Below, piece by piece: positions 53,707-62,657 of a DNA stretch of 64,000 bases. Under the pieces are notes generated by a model that searched no databases, was not told the origin of the DNA, and saw nothing but the letters and a program-made list of their open reading frames with translations. The position numbers and the translations under genes were made by a program. Origin of the DNA: Poindextera sp965277425 (lineage in GTDB: Bacteria; Pseudomonadota; Alphaproteobacteria; Caulobacterales; Caulobacteraceae); contig CBDICR010000006.1 in the NCBI GenBank assembly GCA_965277425.1, positions 682,001-746,000 on the forward strand. The letters are read 5' to 3'. Within the stretch, counting starts at the first letter, position 1, and each line of letters starts with the position of its first letter.

Positions 53707-54918
53707 ATGGCAGACGGCCAGGCTCGTTCCCCCGACACCCACATCATGGGCGTCTACAACCGCGCGCCGCTGGCGTTCGAGCGCGGCGAGGGCGTGCGCC
53801 TGTGGTCGACGGATGGCGACGCCTATCTGGACTGCGTGGCCGGCATCGCGGTCGATGCGCTCGGTCATTCGCACCCCAAGCTGGTCGCCGCCTTGAAGAG
53901 CCAGGGCGACAAGCTCTGGCATGTCTCCAACATCTATCGCATCCCCGAACAGGAGGCCCTGGCCGCCAGGCTCTGCGCCGCCACCTTCGCCGAGGTGGTC
54001 TTCTTCACCAATTCGGGCACCGAGGCGGTGGAATGCGCGCTGAAGACCGTGCGCCGCTATCACGCCGCCAACGGCGCGCCGGAGCGGATCGACGTCATCG
54101 GCTTCGAAGGCTCCTTCCACGGGCGCAGCTACGCGGCGGTCAACGCCTCGGGCAATGCCGGCTATCTCGAGGGCTTCGGGCCGCGCCTGCCCGGCTACGT
54201 GCAGGCGCCGTTCGGCGATCATGAGGCGCTGAAGGCGGCGATCGGGCCGACGACGGCCGCGGTCATCGTCGAGCCCGTCCAGGGCGAAGGCGGGGCGCGG
54301 TCCTTGAGCGCCGCCCAGCTCGACGCGCTGCGCGCGCTCTGCGACGAGGCGGGCGCGCTGCTCATCTATGACGAGATCCAGTGCGGCCTGGGACGCACCG
54401 GACGCTTGTTCGCTTACGAATGGGCCGAGAACGCCGCGCCGGACATCATGTGCGTCGCCAAGGCCCTTGGCGGCGGCTTTCCGGTCGGCGCCTGCCTGGC
54501 GACGGCCGAGGCCGCCAAGGGCATGACCGTCGGCGCCCACGGCTCGACCTATGGCGGCAATCCGCTGGCCATGGCGGTGGGGCTGGCGGCGGTGGACGAA
54601 CTGGTCAAGCCGGAACTGCTCGCCCATGTACGCGAGGTCGCCGGCTATTTCGGCCAGCAGCTGGCCGGCCTCAAGGACCGCTATCCCGACGTGATCGCCG
54701 AGGTGCGCGGCAAGGGCCTGCTCATCGGCCTCAAGCTCAATGCCAACAATCGCGATTTCATGGCCATCGCCCGCGACGAAAAGCTGCTGATCGCCGGCGG
54801 CGGCGACAACTGCGTGCGGCTCCTGCCGCCCCTGGTCATCAGCATCGACGAGGCGCGCGAGGCGGTCGAGAAGCTGGAGCGCGCCTGCGAAGCGGTGCGG
54901 AAACAGACCGCAGCCTAG
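53707..54918 (+). CDS. argD: Acetylornithine aminotransferase
   Basis: 403 residues, class III aminotransferase fold. Motifs are HIMGVYNRAPLAFERGEG, FTNSGTEAVECALKTVRRY, IVEPVQGEGGARSLS, LIYDEIQCGLGRTGRLFAYE and the PLP lysine in MCVAKALGGGFPVGA. It makes N-acetylornithine from the semialdehyde in arginine synthesis, and may also act in lysine synthesis. A GGGAGG site lies upstream. It is followed by argF. Confidence 0.95.
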   Translation: MADGQARSPDTHIMGVYNRAPLAFERGEGVRLWSTDGDAYLDCVAGIAVDALGHSHPKLVAALKSQGDKLWHVSNIYRIPEQEALAARLCAATFAEVVFFTNSGTEAVECALKTVRRYHAANGAPERIDVIGFEGSFHGRSYAAVNASGNAGYLEGFGPRLPGYVQAPFGDHEALKAAIGPTTAAVIVEPVQGEGGARSLSAAQLDALRALCDEAGALLIYDEIQCGLGRTGRLFAYEWAENAAPDIMCVAKALGGGFPVGACLATAEAAKGMTVGAHGSTYGGNPLAMAVGLAAVDELVKPELLAHVREVAGYFGQQLAGLKDRYPDVIAEVRGKGLLIGLKLNANNRDFMAIARDEKLLIAGGGDNCVRLLPPLVISIDEAREAVEKLERACEAVRKQTAA

Positions 54919-54963
54919 CCGAATGACCACCCCATTCCGCTCATCCTCGCGGGAAAAAACACA

Positions 54964-55899
54964 ATGACCGCGGGGCTTCGCCACTTCATCGACCTGTGGG
55001 AGATCGGATCGGCCGATCTTCGCGTCATGTTGGACGACGCCAAGGCCCGCAAGGCCGCGCGCCGGGGCTGGCCAAAAGGCCGCGTCGATGCCGATGCGCC
55101 GGCCAGGGACCGCACCTTGGCGATGATCTTCCAGAAGAACTCGACGCGGACCCGGTTTTCCTTCGATGCGGCGATGCGCCAGCTCGGCGGCGCCTCGATC
55201 ATCTCGACCGGCGCGGACATGCAGCTCGGCCGCGGGGAGACCATCGACGACACCGCGCGCGTGCTGTCGCGCATGGTCGACCTGATCATGATCCGGGCCG
55301 ATCGGCACGCCGACATCGAGGCCATGGTCTCCCAGGCAAGCGTGCCGGTGATCAACGGCCTCTCGGATCGCGGCCACCCCTGCCAGATCATGGCCGACCT
55401 GATGACCTTCGAGGAGCATCGCGGGCCGCTGGCCGGCAAGACGGTGGCCTGGGTGGGCGATGGCAACAATGTCTGTTCCAGCTTCATCCAGGCGGCCGCC
55501 AAACTTGGTTTCAGGCTCAATATCGCCAGCCCGGACGCCTACGCGCCCGATTCCGCCGAGCTCACCCGCGCCGGCGCGTTGCAGGGCCGCATCGAGGTGA
55601 CCACCGACCCTAGGGCCGCCGTCCGCGCCGCCGACCTGGTGGTCGCCGACACCTGGGTCTCCATGGGCGACAGGGACGCCGATGAGCGCCTCAAGACGCT
55701 GGAGCCCTATCGGGTGGACGAGGCGCTGATGGGAGAGGCCGCGCCGGCCGCGCTCTTCATGCACTGCCTCCCCGCCCACCGCGGCGAAGAGGTCACCGCC
55801 GGGGTGATCGACGGACAGCAGTCGGTTATCTGGGACGAGGCGGAGAACCGCATCCATGCGCAAAAGGCGATCATCGCCTGGTGCCTCAGCGCGATCTGA
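54964..55899 (+). CDS. argF: Ornithine carbamoyltransferase
   Basis: 311 residues from ATG 54964. The carbamoyl-phosphate motif is FQKNSTRTRFSFDAAM, then the HPCQ site in RGHPCQIMADLMTFEE, DTWVSMGD and the ornithine-binding HCLPAHRGEEV. It makes citrulline from ornithine. It lies 45 nt after argD and 50 nt before hslO. Confidence 0.96.
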   Translation: MTAGLRHFIDLWEIGSADLRVMLDDAKARKAARRGWPKGRVDADAPARDRTLAMIFQKNSTRTRFSFDAAMRQLGGASIISTGADMQLGRGETIDDTARVLSRMVDLIMIRADRHADIEAMVSQASVPVINGLSDRGHPCQIMADLMTFEEHRGPLAGKTVAWVGDGNNVCSSFIQAAAKLGFRLNIASPDAYAPDSAELTRAGALQGRIEVTTDPRAAVRAADLVVADTWVSMGDRDADERLKTLEPYRVDEALMGEAAPAALFMHCLPAHRGEEVTAGVIDGQQSVIWDEAENRIHAQKAIIAWCLSAI

Positions 55900-55949
55900 C
55901 CTTTCGCAAGCCCGCAGCCTTCCTATCTAATCGCGACGTGCCCGACGCC

Positions 55950-56855
55950 ATGTCTCTCACCGACGATCTCGTCGTCGCCTTCCAGATCGAGGGCCAGCCC
56001 GTACGCGGGCGCCTCGTGCGTCTGGGCGCGGCGGTCGACGACGTCCTCACCCGCCACGACTATCCGGAAGCCGCGGCCAATCTGCTCGGCGAGGCCTGCG
56101 CCCTGGCCGCGCTTGTCGGCGCCAGCCTCAAGTTCGACGGCCGGCTGATCCTGCAGGCGCAAGGGGATGGGCCGGTCGCCTATGTGGTGGCCGACTATGA
56201 CAGCACCGGCGCGCTCAGGGGCTATTGCCGCTATGACCCCGCGCGGGTGGCCGAGGTTTCGACCGGCTTCGCACGGCCGGGCGCCAAGACCCTGCTCGGC
56301 GAGGGCCTCTTCGTCATGACCATCGACCAGGGCGCCGCCGGCGAACGCTATCAGGGCGTCACCCCGATCGAGGGCGAGACCCTGGCCCTGTCCGCCGAAC
56401 ACTATTTCGCCCAGTCCGAGCAGACCCCGACCCGGGTGCGGCTGGCGGTGGGCCGGGTGCAGACCACCGGCGCCCCGACCTGGCGCGCCGGCGGACTGAT
56501 CCTGCAGAACATCGCCGGCGACGAGGCGCGCGGCTCGACCGAGGACGCCTGGGAGACCGCCCAGGCCTATATCGCCACCCTCGGCGAGGACGAGCTGGTC
56601 GATCCCACCATCACGCCCGAGCGCCTGCTTTACCGGCTCTTCCACGAGACCGGCGTGCGCATGTTCGAGCCCAGGCCGTTGCGCGCCTTCTGTCGCTGTT
56701 CGCGGGACCGGATCGAGGGGGTGCTGAAATCCTTCCCGGCGTCGGAACGGGCCGAGATGGTCGAGGCCGACGGGATGATCCGGGTGACGTGCGAATACTG
56801 CTCGCGCACCTACGACATCGCGCCCGAGGCCGTGGGCGCGGCGCGGCCCGGCTAG
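55950..56855 (+). CDS. hslO: Redox-regulated chaperone Hsp33
   Basis: 301 residues from ATG 55950 (a GTG at 55938 is an alternative). The N-terminal domain is DDLVVAFQIEGQPVRGRLVR, with the conserved GALRGYCRYDP segment. The C-terminal redox switch has the zinc cysteines in AFCRCSRDRIEG and CEYCSRTYDI (C-x-C then C-x2-C). Oxidation releases zinc and activates chaperone holding. The argD-argF-hslO order is usual in Caulobacterales. Confidence 0.94.
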   Translation: MSLTDDLVVAFQIEGQPVRGRLVRLGAAVDDVLTRHDYPEAAANLLGEACALAALVGASLKFDGRLILQAQGDGPVAYVVADYDSTGALRGYCRYDPARVAEVSTGFARPGAKTLLGEGLFVMTIDQGAAGERYQGVTPIEGETLALSAEHYFAQSEQTPTRVRLAVGRVQTTGAPTWRAGGLILQNIAGDEARGSTEDAWETAQAYIATLGEDELVDPTITPERLLYRLFHETGVRMFEPRPLRAFCRCSRDRIEGVLKSFPASERAEMVEADGMIRVTCEYCSRTYDIAPEAVGAARPG

Positions 56856-56871
56856 CGGCCTCAACTTATCC

Positions 56872-57096
56872 TCAGACGGCGGAAGGCCCCTCGCCCTCGA
56901 CGATCACCTCGGCCTGCTGGCCATGGCCTTGCAGCACCTCGGCCATTTCGTTGGCGTGTTCGACCGCCAGCCGGCGCGAGAGATAGACGGTCGCCATGGG
57001 GATGGCGTCGGCGCCGAGGATCCGCCAGCCGGCCGGCGCGCTGACCACGCGAAAGATGATCGGCTTGCTCAAGCCGCGGCTCGCTATTTCGCTCAT
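56872..57096 (-). CDS. Small DUF2188-like protein of unknown function
   Basis: 74 residues from ATG 57094-57096; a longer frame to 57168 is possible. The sequence SKPIIFRVVSAPAGWRILGA then RRLAVEHANEMAEVLQGHGQQAEVIVEG looks like a short alpha/beta domain with a final Glu-rich tail, similar to DUF2188-like proteins. No residue suggests catalysis. It converges on hslO with a 16-nt gap and is divergent from the MarR regulator. Confidence 0.6.
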   Translation of the reverse strand: MSEIASRGLSKPIIFRVVSAPAGWRILGADAIPMATVYLSRRLAVEHANEMAEVLQGHGQQAEVIVEGEGPSAV

Positions 57097-57176
57097 GTTC
57101 AGCTTTCGGGGGGCCGGCGTCTCGCCGCGCGCGGACGCTTCGCTAAGCGGATGGCCGCCTACGGTCAAGCATAAAA

Positions 57177-57188
57177 GTGCAAATGCAC
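57177..57188. promoter_or_regulatory. Inverted repeat in the marR intergenic region
   Basis: GTGCA-AA-TGCAC is an exact 5-bp inverted repeat about 100 bp upstream of the MarR start, in a notably AT-rich stretch (about 57170-57240). It is a candidate operator for that regulator; no direct support exists. Confidence 0.3.
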
Positions 57189-57285
57189 CATATGGAAATT
57201 ACAAATATCGCTGTTACACTTGTCCGAATACGCAAGGTCTAGCCTACACAGGCGGGCCAGGCGGAAACCCATTGGGGGATGGGAC

Positions 57286-57810
57286 ATGCCAACAGCGGAG
57301 CGCCGCGCATCCACGACGATCGATCCGACCGGCGAATTCCCGTTCGACCTGACCACCCACCTGTTCCACGTCTTTTCCATGCTCGGTCGCCATCGCGAGG
57401 CTGCGCTCGAAGACGCCTTCCGGCCGCTCGGCCTCAATGTCGCCCGCCATCGCGCGCTCGCCGTCGTCGCGCGCCTGCAGCCGTGTGGCATGACCGAACT
57501 GGCCAGGTTCTGCGCCGTCGACCGCACCACCATGACCCGCACGGTGGACCAGCTCTATGTCCATGGGCTGGTCGAGCGGACGACGCCGCCGAGCGACCGC
57601 CGTCAGGTGCTGCTGACCGTGACCCCGACCGGGCTCGCCTTGCACCAGCGCGCGCTGCGCGTGGTCTACCGCATCAATCGCCAAGCCCTCGACGGCCTGC
57701 CGGAGGAGGTCCAGCGCACCGTGGCGCGGGCGGAACAGGCCATGCTGGCCAATCTGGTCGAGCCTGAGCTGGCGCGGCGGCTGCTCAGCCTCAGTCGCGA
57801 CGACGACTAG
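57286..57810 (+). CDS. MarR family transcriptional regulator
   Basis: 174 residues from ATG 57286, preceded by GGGGATGGG. The winged helix holds LGLNVARHRALAVVARLQP, MTELARFCAVDRTTMTRTVDQL (recognition helix) and GLVERTTPPSDRRQVLLTVTP (wing), all classic for MarR. A long N-terminal helix aids dimerisation. Its stop shares a CTAG with the convergent apaG stop. The ligand is unknown. Confidence 0.92.
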   Translation: MPTAERRASTTIDPTGEFPFDLTTHLFHVFSMLGRHREAALEDAFRPLGLNVARHRALAVVARLQPCGMTELARFCAVDRTTMTRTVDQLYVHGLVERTTPPSDRRQVLLTVTPTGLALHQRALRVVYRINRQALDGLPEEVQRTVARAEQAMLANLVEPELARRLLSLSRDDD

Positions 57811-58268
57811 TTCAGGGTCCGCCGCGCCCCGGGCAGGTGCAGCGAAAAGGCGGGAATCTCGACCTCGAAGGCCTCGCCGGCGTCATTGACCATCTGATAG
57901 GCCCCGCGCATCTCGCCCGATGGCGTCGGCAGCGGGCAGCCGGAGCTGTAGCGGAAGGCCTCGCGCGGCTTCAGCGTCGGCTGCTCGCCCTTGACGCCCG
58001 GGCCGACGACCGACTCGGTGTGGTTCAGGGCGTCGGTGATCATCCAGCGCCGCGACAGCAGCTGCACCGTCTCCTCGCCATGGTTTTCGATCTCGACGGT
58101 GTAGGACCAGACAAAGCGGCCCTCGCGCTCGTCGGACTGGTCGGCCAGGTAGCGCGGCTCGACCCGCACCAGGATCGACCGCGTCGTCGCCTCATAGACG
58201 GCGCGTTCCCGCGCCCGCCGGGTCTCGCGGAAGCTCGGCGCGGATGGGGATCGCGGCAGGCGGCTCAT
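57807..58268 (-). CDS. apaG: ApaG protein
   Basis: 153 residues from ATG 58266-58268, a little longer than the ~125-residue E. coli protein. The ApaG/FBXO3 domain is clear: YEATTRSILVRVEPRYL, FVWSYTVEIENHGEETVQLL, RRWMITDALNHTESVVGPGV and SGCPLPTPSGEMRGAYQM. ApaG is a beta-sandwich of uncertain role (Co2+/Mg2+-related in E. coli). It overlaps the metZ stop by 4 nt, so both share a transcript. Confidence 0.94.
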   Translation of the reverse strand: MSRLPRSPSAPSFRETRRARERAVYEATTRSILVRVEPRYLADQSDEREGRFVWSYTVEIENHGEETVQLLSRRWMITDALNHTESVVGPGVKGEQPTLKPREAFRYSSGCPLPTPSGEMRGAYQMVNDAGEAFEVEIPAFSLHLPGARRTLN

Positions 58269-59482
58269 GCGGCGTCCAGGGCCCGGTTCAGATCGCGCCA
58301 AAGGTCGCCGGCGCCTTCCAGCCCGACCGAAAGCCTCACCCAGCCGGGGGTGAGGCCAATCTCCGCCCGCTGTTCCTCGGTCATCGAGCGGTGCGTGGTG
58401 GTGTTCGGATGGGTGGCCATCGAGCGCGCATCGCCGAGATTGTTGGAGATGTCGATCAGCTGCAGTGCGTTCAGGAAGTTGAACGCCGCGGCTTGGTCGC
58501 CCAGGTCGAAGGCGACCAGCGTGCCGCCGCCCTGCATCTGGTTCGTGCCGCCGGTCATCTGCCGCCGGGCGATCTCGTGCTGCGGATGGTCGGGGCGGCC
58601 GGGATAGCGGATAGTCTTGACCTTCGGATGCTCGGCGATGTGGTCGGCGAGGCTCGCGGCCGTCTCGCTCTGGCGCCGGACGCGCAGGTCCAGGGTCACC
58701 AGCCCGTTCAGCAGCACCCAGGCATTGAAGGGCGACAGCGCCGGGCCGGTGTGGCGGATCGGATCGCGATAGGCCTCTTCGAGCAGGGCGTTGGCGCCGA
58801 GCACCGCCCCGCCCAGCACCCGTCCCTGGCCGTCGATATGCTTGGTGGCCGAATAGACCACCACGTCGGCGCCAAGCTGCAGCGGCTTTTGCAGGATCGG
58901 CGAGGCGAAGACGTTGTCCACCACCACCTTGGCGCCGATCTCGCGCGCGATGGCGCAGACGGCGGCGATGTCGGTGATCTCCAGCAGCGGATTGGCCGGG
59001 CTCTCGATCAGGAAGACCTTGGTGTTCGGCCTGACCGCGTTGCGCCAGGCGGCCAGATCGGGGGCCGGAACCAGGCTCGCCTCGACCCCGAACCGCGGCG
59101 CCCAATTGTTCAGGATCCAGCGGTTGGAGCCGAACAGGGCCTGACCCGCCACGATATGGTCGCCGGCGCGGACCAGGCCCATCAGCGCCAGATGCACCGC
59201 GGCCATGCCGGACGCCTGGGCGCGGCAGGCTTGCGCCCCTTCGAGCAGCGCCAGCCGGTCTTCGAACATCTGCACAGTCGGGTTGGCGTAGCGTGAATAG
59301 ATGAAGCCGCCGTCCTCGCCCGCGAACCGCGCATCGGCGCTCTCGGCCGAGTCGTAGAGAAAGCTCTGGGTGAGGAAGATGGCCTCGGCCGTCTCGCCGT
59401 ACTGGGAACGCAGCGACCCGCCGCGCACCAGGCGCGTGGCGATCTCCCAGTCGGCCGGCTTGTCGCTTGTCGTCTTGGCCAT
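58265..59482 (-). CDS. metZ: O-succinylhomoserine sulfhydrylase
   Basis: 405 residues; ATG 59480-59482 chosen. PLP enzyme of the Cys/Met-metabolism family: SQYGETAEAIFLTQSFLYDS, FIYSRYANPTVQMFE, ESPANPLLEITDI, and the lysine in VVYSATKHIDGQGRVLGG. It should form homocysteine from an acylated homoserine and sulfide, working with MetX/MetW at 8-9 kb. Acetyl- versus succinyl-homoserine preference is unclear. Confidence 0.93.
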   Translation of the reverse strand: MAKTTSDKPADWEIATRLVRGGSLRSQYGETAEAIFLTQSFLYDSAESADARFAGEDGGFIYSRYANPTVQMFEDRLALLEGAQACRAQASGMAAVHLALMGLVRAGDHIVAGQALFGSNRWILNNWAPRFGVEASLVPAPDLAAWRNAVRPNTKVFLIESPANPLLEITDIAAVCAIAREIGAKVVVDNVFASPILQKPLQLGADVVVYSATKHIDGQGRVLGGAVLGANALLEEAYRDPIRHTGPALSPFNAWVLLNGLVTLDLRVRRQSETAASLADHIAEHPKVKTIRYPGRPDHPQHEIARRQMTGGTNQMQGGGTLVAFDLGDQAAAFNFLNALQLIDISNNLGDARSMATHPNTTTHRSMTEEQRAEIGLTPGWVRLSVGLEGAGDLWRDLNRALDAA

Positions 59483-59556
59483 GGAACGCGCCCGCAAAAA
59501 GGGAGCGGCATAAAAGGCGCCGGCCCGCCCCAGGTCAAGGGCGGGCCGCAAGCCAG

Positions 59557-61134
59557 CTAGAACCTGAGTGCGCGGGCTTCCTTCACGTGCGGCAGGGCCT
59601 TGACCCGATCGAGCAGCGCCTGGTCGGGCGCGGTGTCGACCCCGACCAGGGCGATGGCGTCCTCGCCGGCGTCGCGGCGGCCGAGGTTGAAGGTGGCGAT
59701 ATTGACCCCCGCATCGCCCAGCAGCGCCCCCAGCGCGCCGATAAAGCCCGGCTTGTCGAGGTTGTTGACGTAGAGCATGGCCGGCGAGAACGGCGCGTCC
59801 AGGTCCATGCCCTTGACCTCGACCACGCGCGGCGCGCCGCCGACCAGGGTGCCGGCGAAGGAGCGCTTGCCAAGCTCGGTAGTGACGGTGATGCGCATCA
59901 GGCTGTCGAACACCGGCGACTCGTCCTGGCGTGATTCCGACAGGGTGACGCCGCGCTCCTTGGCCACCGCCGGGGCGGAGACCATATTGACCTCCGACAG
60001 CATCGGACGCAGCAGGCCGGCCAGGGCCGTCGCGGTCAGCGGCTTGACGTTGATGGACGCAACCTCGCCCTCGTAGGCGATGTCGATGGCCTTCAGGCCG
60101 ACATCGACCATCTGGCCGGCGAAGGCGCCCAGCTTTTCCGCCAGCGCCACGTAAGGCTTCAGCTTCGGCGCCTCGTCGGCGGTGACCGAGGGGCTGTTCA
60201 GCGCATTGGAGACCGCGCCGGTGAGCAGGTAGTCGCTCATCTGCTCGGCCACCTGCAGGGCGACATTCTCCTGCGCCTCGTTGGTGGAGGCGCCTAGATG
60301 CGGCGTTGCGATGAAGTTCGGCGCGCCGAACAGCGCGTTTTCCTTGGCCGGCTCGGTGACGAAGACGTCGAAGGCCGCGCCGCCGATATGGCCCGAGTCC
60401 AGGCCCTCGCGCAGGGCCTGTTCGTCGACGAGGCCGCCGCGGGCGCAGTTGATGATCAACACGCCCTTTTTGGTCTTCGCCAAAGCTTCAGGCCCCAGGA
60501 TGTTGCGGGTCTTGTCGGTCAGCGGCGTGTGCAGGGTGATGATGTCGGCGCGGGCCAGAAGCTCGTCCAGCTCGACCTTCTCCACGCCGATCTCCACCGC
60601 CCGTTCCGGCGACAGGAAGGGATCGTATGCGACCACCTTCATCTTCAGGCCGTTGGCGCGGTCGGCGACGATGGAGCCGATATTGCCGGCGCCGATCAGG
60701 CCGAGGGTCTTGGCGTAGAGCTCCACGCCCATGAAGCGGTTCTTCTCCCACTTGCCGGCCTGGGTGGAGGTGTCGGCCTGCGGCAGCTGGCGGGCCAGGG
60801 CGAACATCAGGGCGATGGCGTGCTCGGCGGTGGTGATGGAGTTGCCGAACGGGGTGTTCATGACCACGATGCCGGCGGCGGTGGCGGCGGGGATGTCGAC
60901 ATTGTCGACCCCGATGCCGGCGCGGCCGATCACCTTCATCGACTTGGCGGCGGCCAGCACATCCTTGTCGGCCTTGGTGGCCGAGCGGATGGCCAGGCCG
61001 TCATAGTCGCCGATGATCTGCAGGAGTTCGTCCTTGCTGAGGCCGGTCTTGACGTCGGCCTCGACGCCGCGGGCCTTGAAGATGTCGATGGCGGCGGGGG
61101 AAAGCTGGTCGGAGATGAGAACGCGAGGAGGCAT
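59557..61134 (-). CDS. serA: D-3-phosphoglycerate dehydrogenase (long ACT form)
   Basis: 525 residues. Substrate and NAD domain: GRAGIGVDNVDIPAATAAG, the Rossmann TLGLIGAGNIGSIVADRA, and the catalytic Arg, Glu and His in INCARGGLVDEQAL and ATPHLGASTNEAQ. An intervening ASB domain and a C-terminal ACT domain (AMLYVNNLDKPGFIGALGAL) follow, typical of the 525-residue SerA group with serine feedback. It lies downstream of serC with a repeat element in the gap. Confidence 0.96.
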   Translation of the reverse strand: MPPRVLISDQLSPAAIDIFKARGVEADVKTGLSKDELLQIIGDYDGLAIRSATKADKDVLAAAKSMKVIGRAGIGVDNVDIPAATAAGIVVMNTPFGNSITTAEHAIALMFALARQLPQADTSTQAGKWEKNRFMGVELYAKTLGLIGAGNIGSIVADRANGLKMKVVAYDPFLSPERAVEIGVEKVELDELLARADIITLHTPLTDKTRNILGPEALAKTKKGVLIINCARGGLVDEQALREGLDSGHIGGAAFDVFVTEPAKENALFGAPNFIATPHLGASTNEAQENVALQVAEQMSDYLLTGAVSNALNSPSVTADEAPKLKPYVALAEKLGAFAGQMVDVGLKAIDIAYEGEVASINVKPLTATALAGLLRPMLSEVNMVSAPAVAKERGVTLSESRQDESPVFDSLMRITVTTELGKRSFAGTLVGGAPRVVEVKGMDLDAPFSPAMLYVNNLDKPGFIGALGALLGDAGVNIATFNLGRRDAGEDAIALVGVDTAPDQALLDRVKALPHVKEARALRF

Positions 61135-61151
61135 TGGGAACGCTCCTAAAG

Positions 61152-61258
61152 AGCTCCCCTCCCGTCGGCGGCGGGGAGGGGTTGGGGTTGGGGGTGCGGG
61201 CGCGGCGAGGACGGGGTTTCACCCCCCTCCCAACCCTCCCCCGCAAGGGGGAAGGCTT
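61152..61258. repeat. Double palindromic intergenic repeat (REP-like)
   Basis: The serC-serA gap holds two GC-rich hairpins: CCCCTCCC (61156-61163) pairing with GGGAGGGG (61174-61181), and CCCCC-GCAA-GGGGG (61238-61251, a GNRA-type loop). The bases between are G-runs. Similar C/G-rich paired palindromes are dispersed through Caulobacterales genomes as I recall. It may be a REP-like element; an mRNA-stabilising or attenuating role is possible. Confidence 0.6.
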
Positions 61259-61262
61259 AGGG

Positions 61263-62438
61263 TTAGGCCGCTTGCAGCAGCTCGTCGGCGACGGTGGCGA
61301 AGGCCCAGTCGAGCCAGGGCGTCAGCGCCTCGATGTCGGAGATCTCCACCGCGCCGCCGCACCAGATGCGCAAGCCCGGAGGCGCGTCGCGATAGGCTGC
61401 GGCGTCCAGGGCCACGCCTTCCTTTTCCAGAAGGTCGGACAGCTTCTTGGCGAATTCCGCCTGGCCGGCCGCCGGCAAGGATGTGACGCGGGCGTCGACG
61501 ATCTTCAGGCAGACGCCGGTATTGGAGCGCGTCTTCGGATCCTCGGCCAGGAAGTCGATCCAAGGCGTCTTTTCCGCCCAGCGCGTCAGCACCGCGGCGT
61601 TTTCGTCGGCTCTGGCGTACATGGCCGAAAGCCCGCCGATGGACGAGACCCACTTCAGCGCGTCGAGATAGTCCTCGGTGCACAGCATCGACGGCGTGTT
61701 GATGGTCGAGCCGTCGAAGATGTCGCGCGACAGCTTGCCCTTGTTGGTCATCCGGAAGAGCTTGGGCAGGGCCCAGGGCGGCGTATAGGTTTCCAGCCGC
61801 TGCACCGCGCGCGGCGAGAGGATCAGCATGCCGTGGGCGGCCTCGCCCCCAAGCACCTTCTGCCAGGAATAGGTGACCACATCGAGCTTGGCCCAGTCGA
61901 GCGCTTGGGCGAAGGCGGCGCTGGTGGCGTCGCAGATGACGATGCCCTTGCGATCGGCCGAGATGAAGTCGGCATTGGGCACGCGCACGCCCGAGGTGGT
62001 GCCGTTCCAGGCGAAGACCAGGTCGGCGTCGGGGCGCACCTTTGAGAGGTCCGGCAGCTGGCCGAACGGCGCCGTCAGTTCCTCGGCATTGGGCAGTTTG
62101 AGCTGGTCGATGACATCGACCACCCAGTCCTTGGAGAAGCTCTCCCAGGCGGCGACCTGCACCGGCAACGGCCCGAGCATCGACCACATGGCCATCTCGA
62201 CCGCGCCGGTGTCGGACGCGGGCACGATGCCGATCAGGAAGTCGTCTGGCACCTCCAGCACCTCGCGGGTGCGGTCGATGGCCTCCTTCAGCCGGCCCTT
62301 GCCGACCTTGGAGCGGTGAGAACGGCCGAGCGGCGCGGCTTGCAGGTTTTCAAGCCGCCAACCGGGGTGTTTGACCGTAGGTCCCGAGGAAAATTGAGGG
62401 CGAGCCGGACGCATGGCCGGCTTGGCGATATTATGCAT
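61263..62438 (-). CDS. serC: Phosphoserine aminotransferase
   Basis: 391 residues; ATG 62436-62438 is chosen because GGGAG sits in the leader just before it. The sequence has RPQFSSGPTVKHPGW, RSHRSKVGKGRLKEAID and VPASDTGAVEMAMWSML, with the PLP lysine in VTYSWQKVLGGEAAHGM. It makes phosphoserine from 3-phosphohydroxypyruvate and glutamate, next to serA. This is the alphaproteobacterial SerC type. Confidence 0.94.
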   Translation of the reverse strand: MHNIAKPAMRPARPQFSSGPTVKHPGWRLENLQAAPLGRSHRSKVGKGRLKEAIDRTREVLEVPDDFLIGIVPASDTGAVEMAMWSMLGPLPVQVAAWESFSKDWVVDVIDQLKLPNAEELTAPFGQLPDLSKVRPDADLVFAWNGTTSGVRVPNADFISADRKGIVICDATSAAFAQALDWAKLDVVTYSWQKVLGGEAAHGMLILSPRAVQRLETYTPPWALPKLFRMTNKGKLSRDIFDGSTINTPSMLCTEDYLDALKWVSSIGGLSAMYARADENAAVLTRWAEKTPWIDFLAEDPKTRSNTGVCLKIVDARVTSLPAAGQAEFAKKLSDLLEKEGVALDAAAYRDAPPGLRIWCGGAVEISDIEALTPWLDWAFATVADELLQAA

Positions 62439-62443
62439 TTTAA

Positions 62444-62484
62444 CTCCCATCCTTGCAGATGAGCAGCGCCCCGTTGGGAGGGCG
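62444..62484 (-). promoter_or_regulatory. serC leader RNA with anti-Shine-Dalgarno pairing
   Basis: On the minus strand the ribosome site TGGGAG (62449-62444) is exactly complementary to CTCCCA (62480-62475) upstream. The same CTCCCA is in the loop of a competing stem CGCCC/GGGCG (62484-62480 with 62471-62467). The two structures exclude each other, so the leader can switch the ribosome site on or off. A conserved serC RNA motif is known in Alphaproteobacteria at this place; I believe this is that element. Confidence 0.65.
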
Positions 62485-62657
62485 TGGCCCGGCGCGGTGC
62501 ATACACCAAACCGACCCGAACGCCAGTAAATTGTCGCGGACGGATCGCGCGAGAATATTCTGTGACTTTTAACCAAGCATCGCGTTTGATGAACAGGCGC
62601 AAGCGGGGGGACGCCGAATCACTCCGCGCGGCGTCCAACCCCCTGAGGAATATCCCT

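Noticed and set aside
53077..55863. A 928-codon open frame antisense to the permease-argD-argF region
   Set aside because: Same reasoning: stops are rare in high-GC antisense frames, and three intact enzymes or transporters occupy the plus strand.
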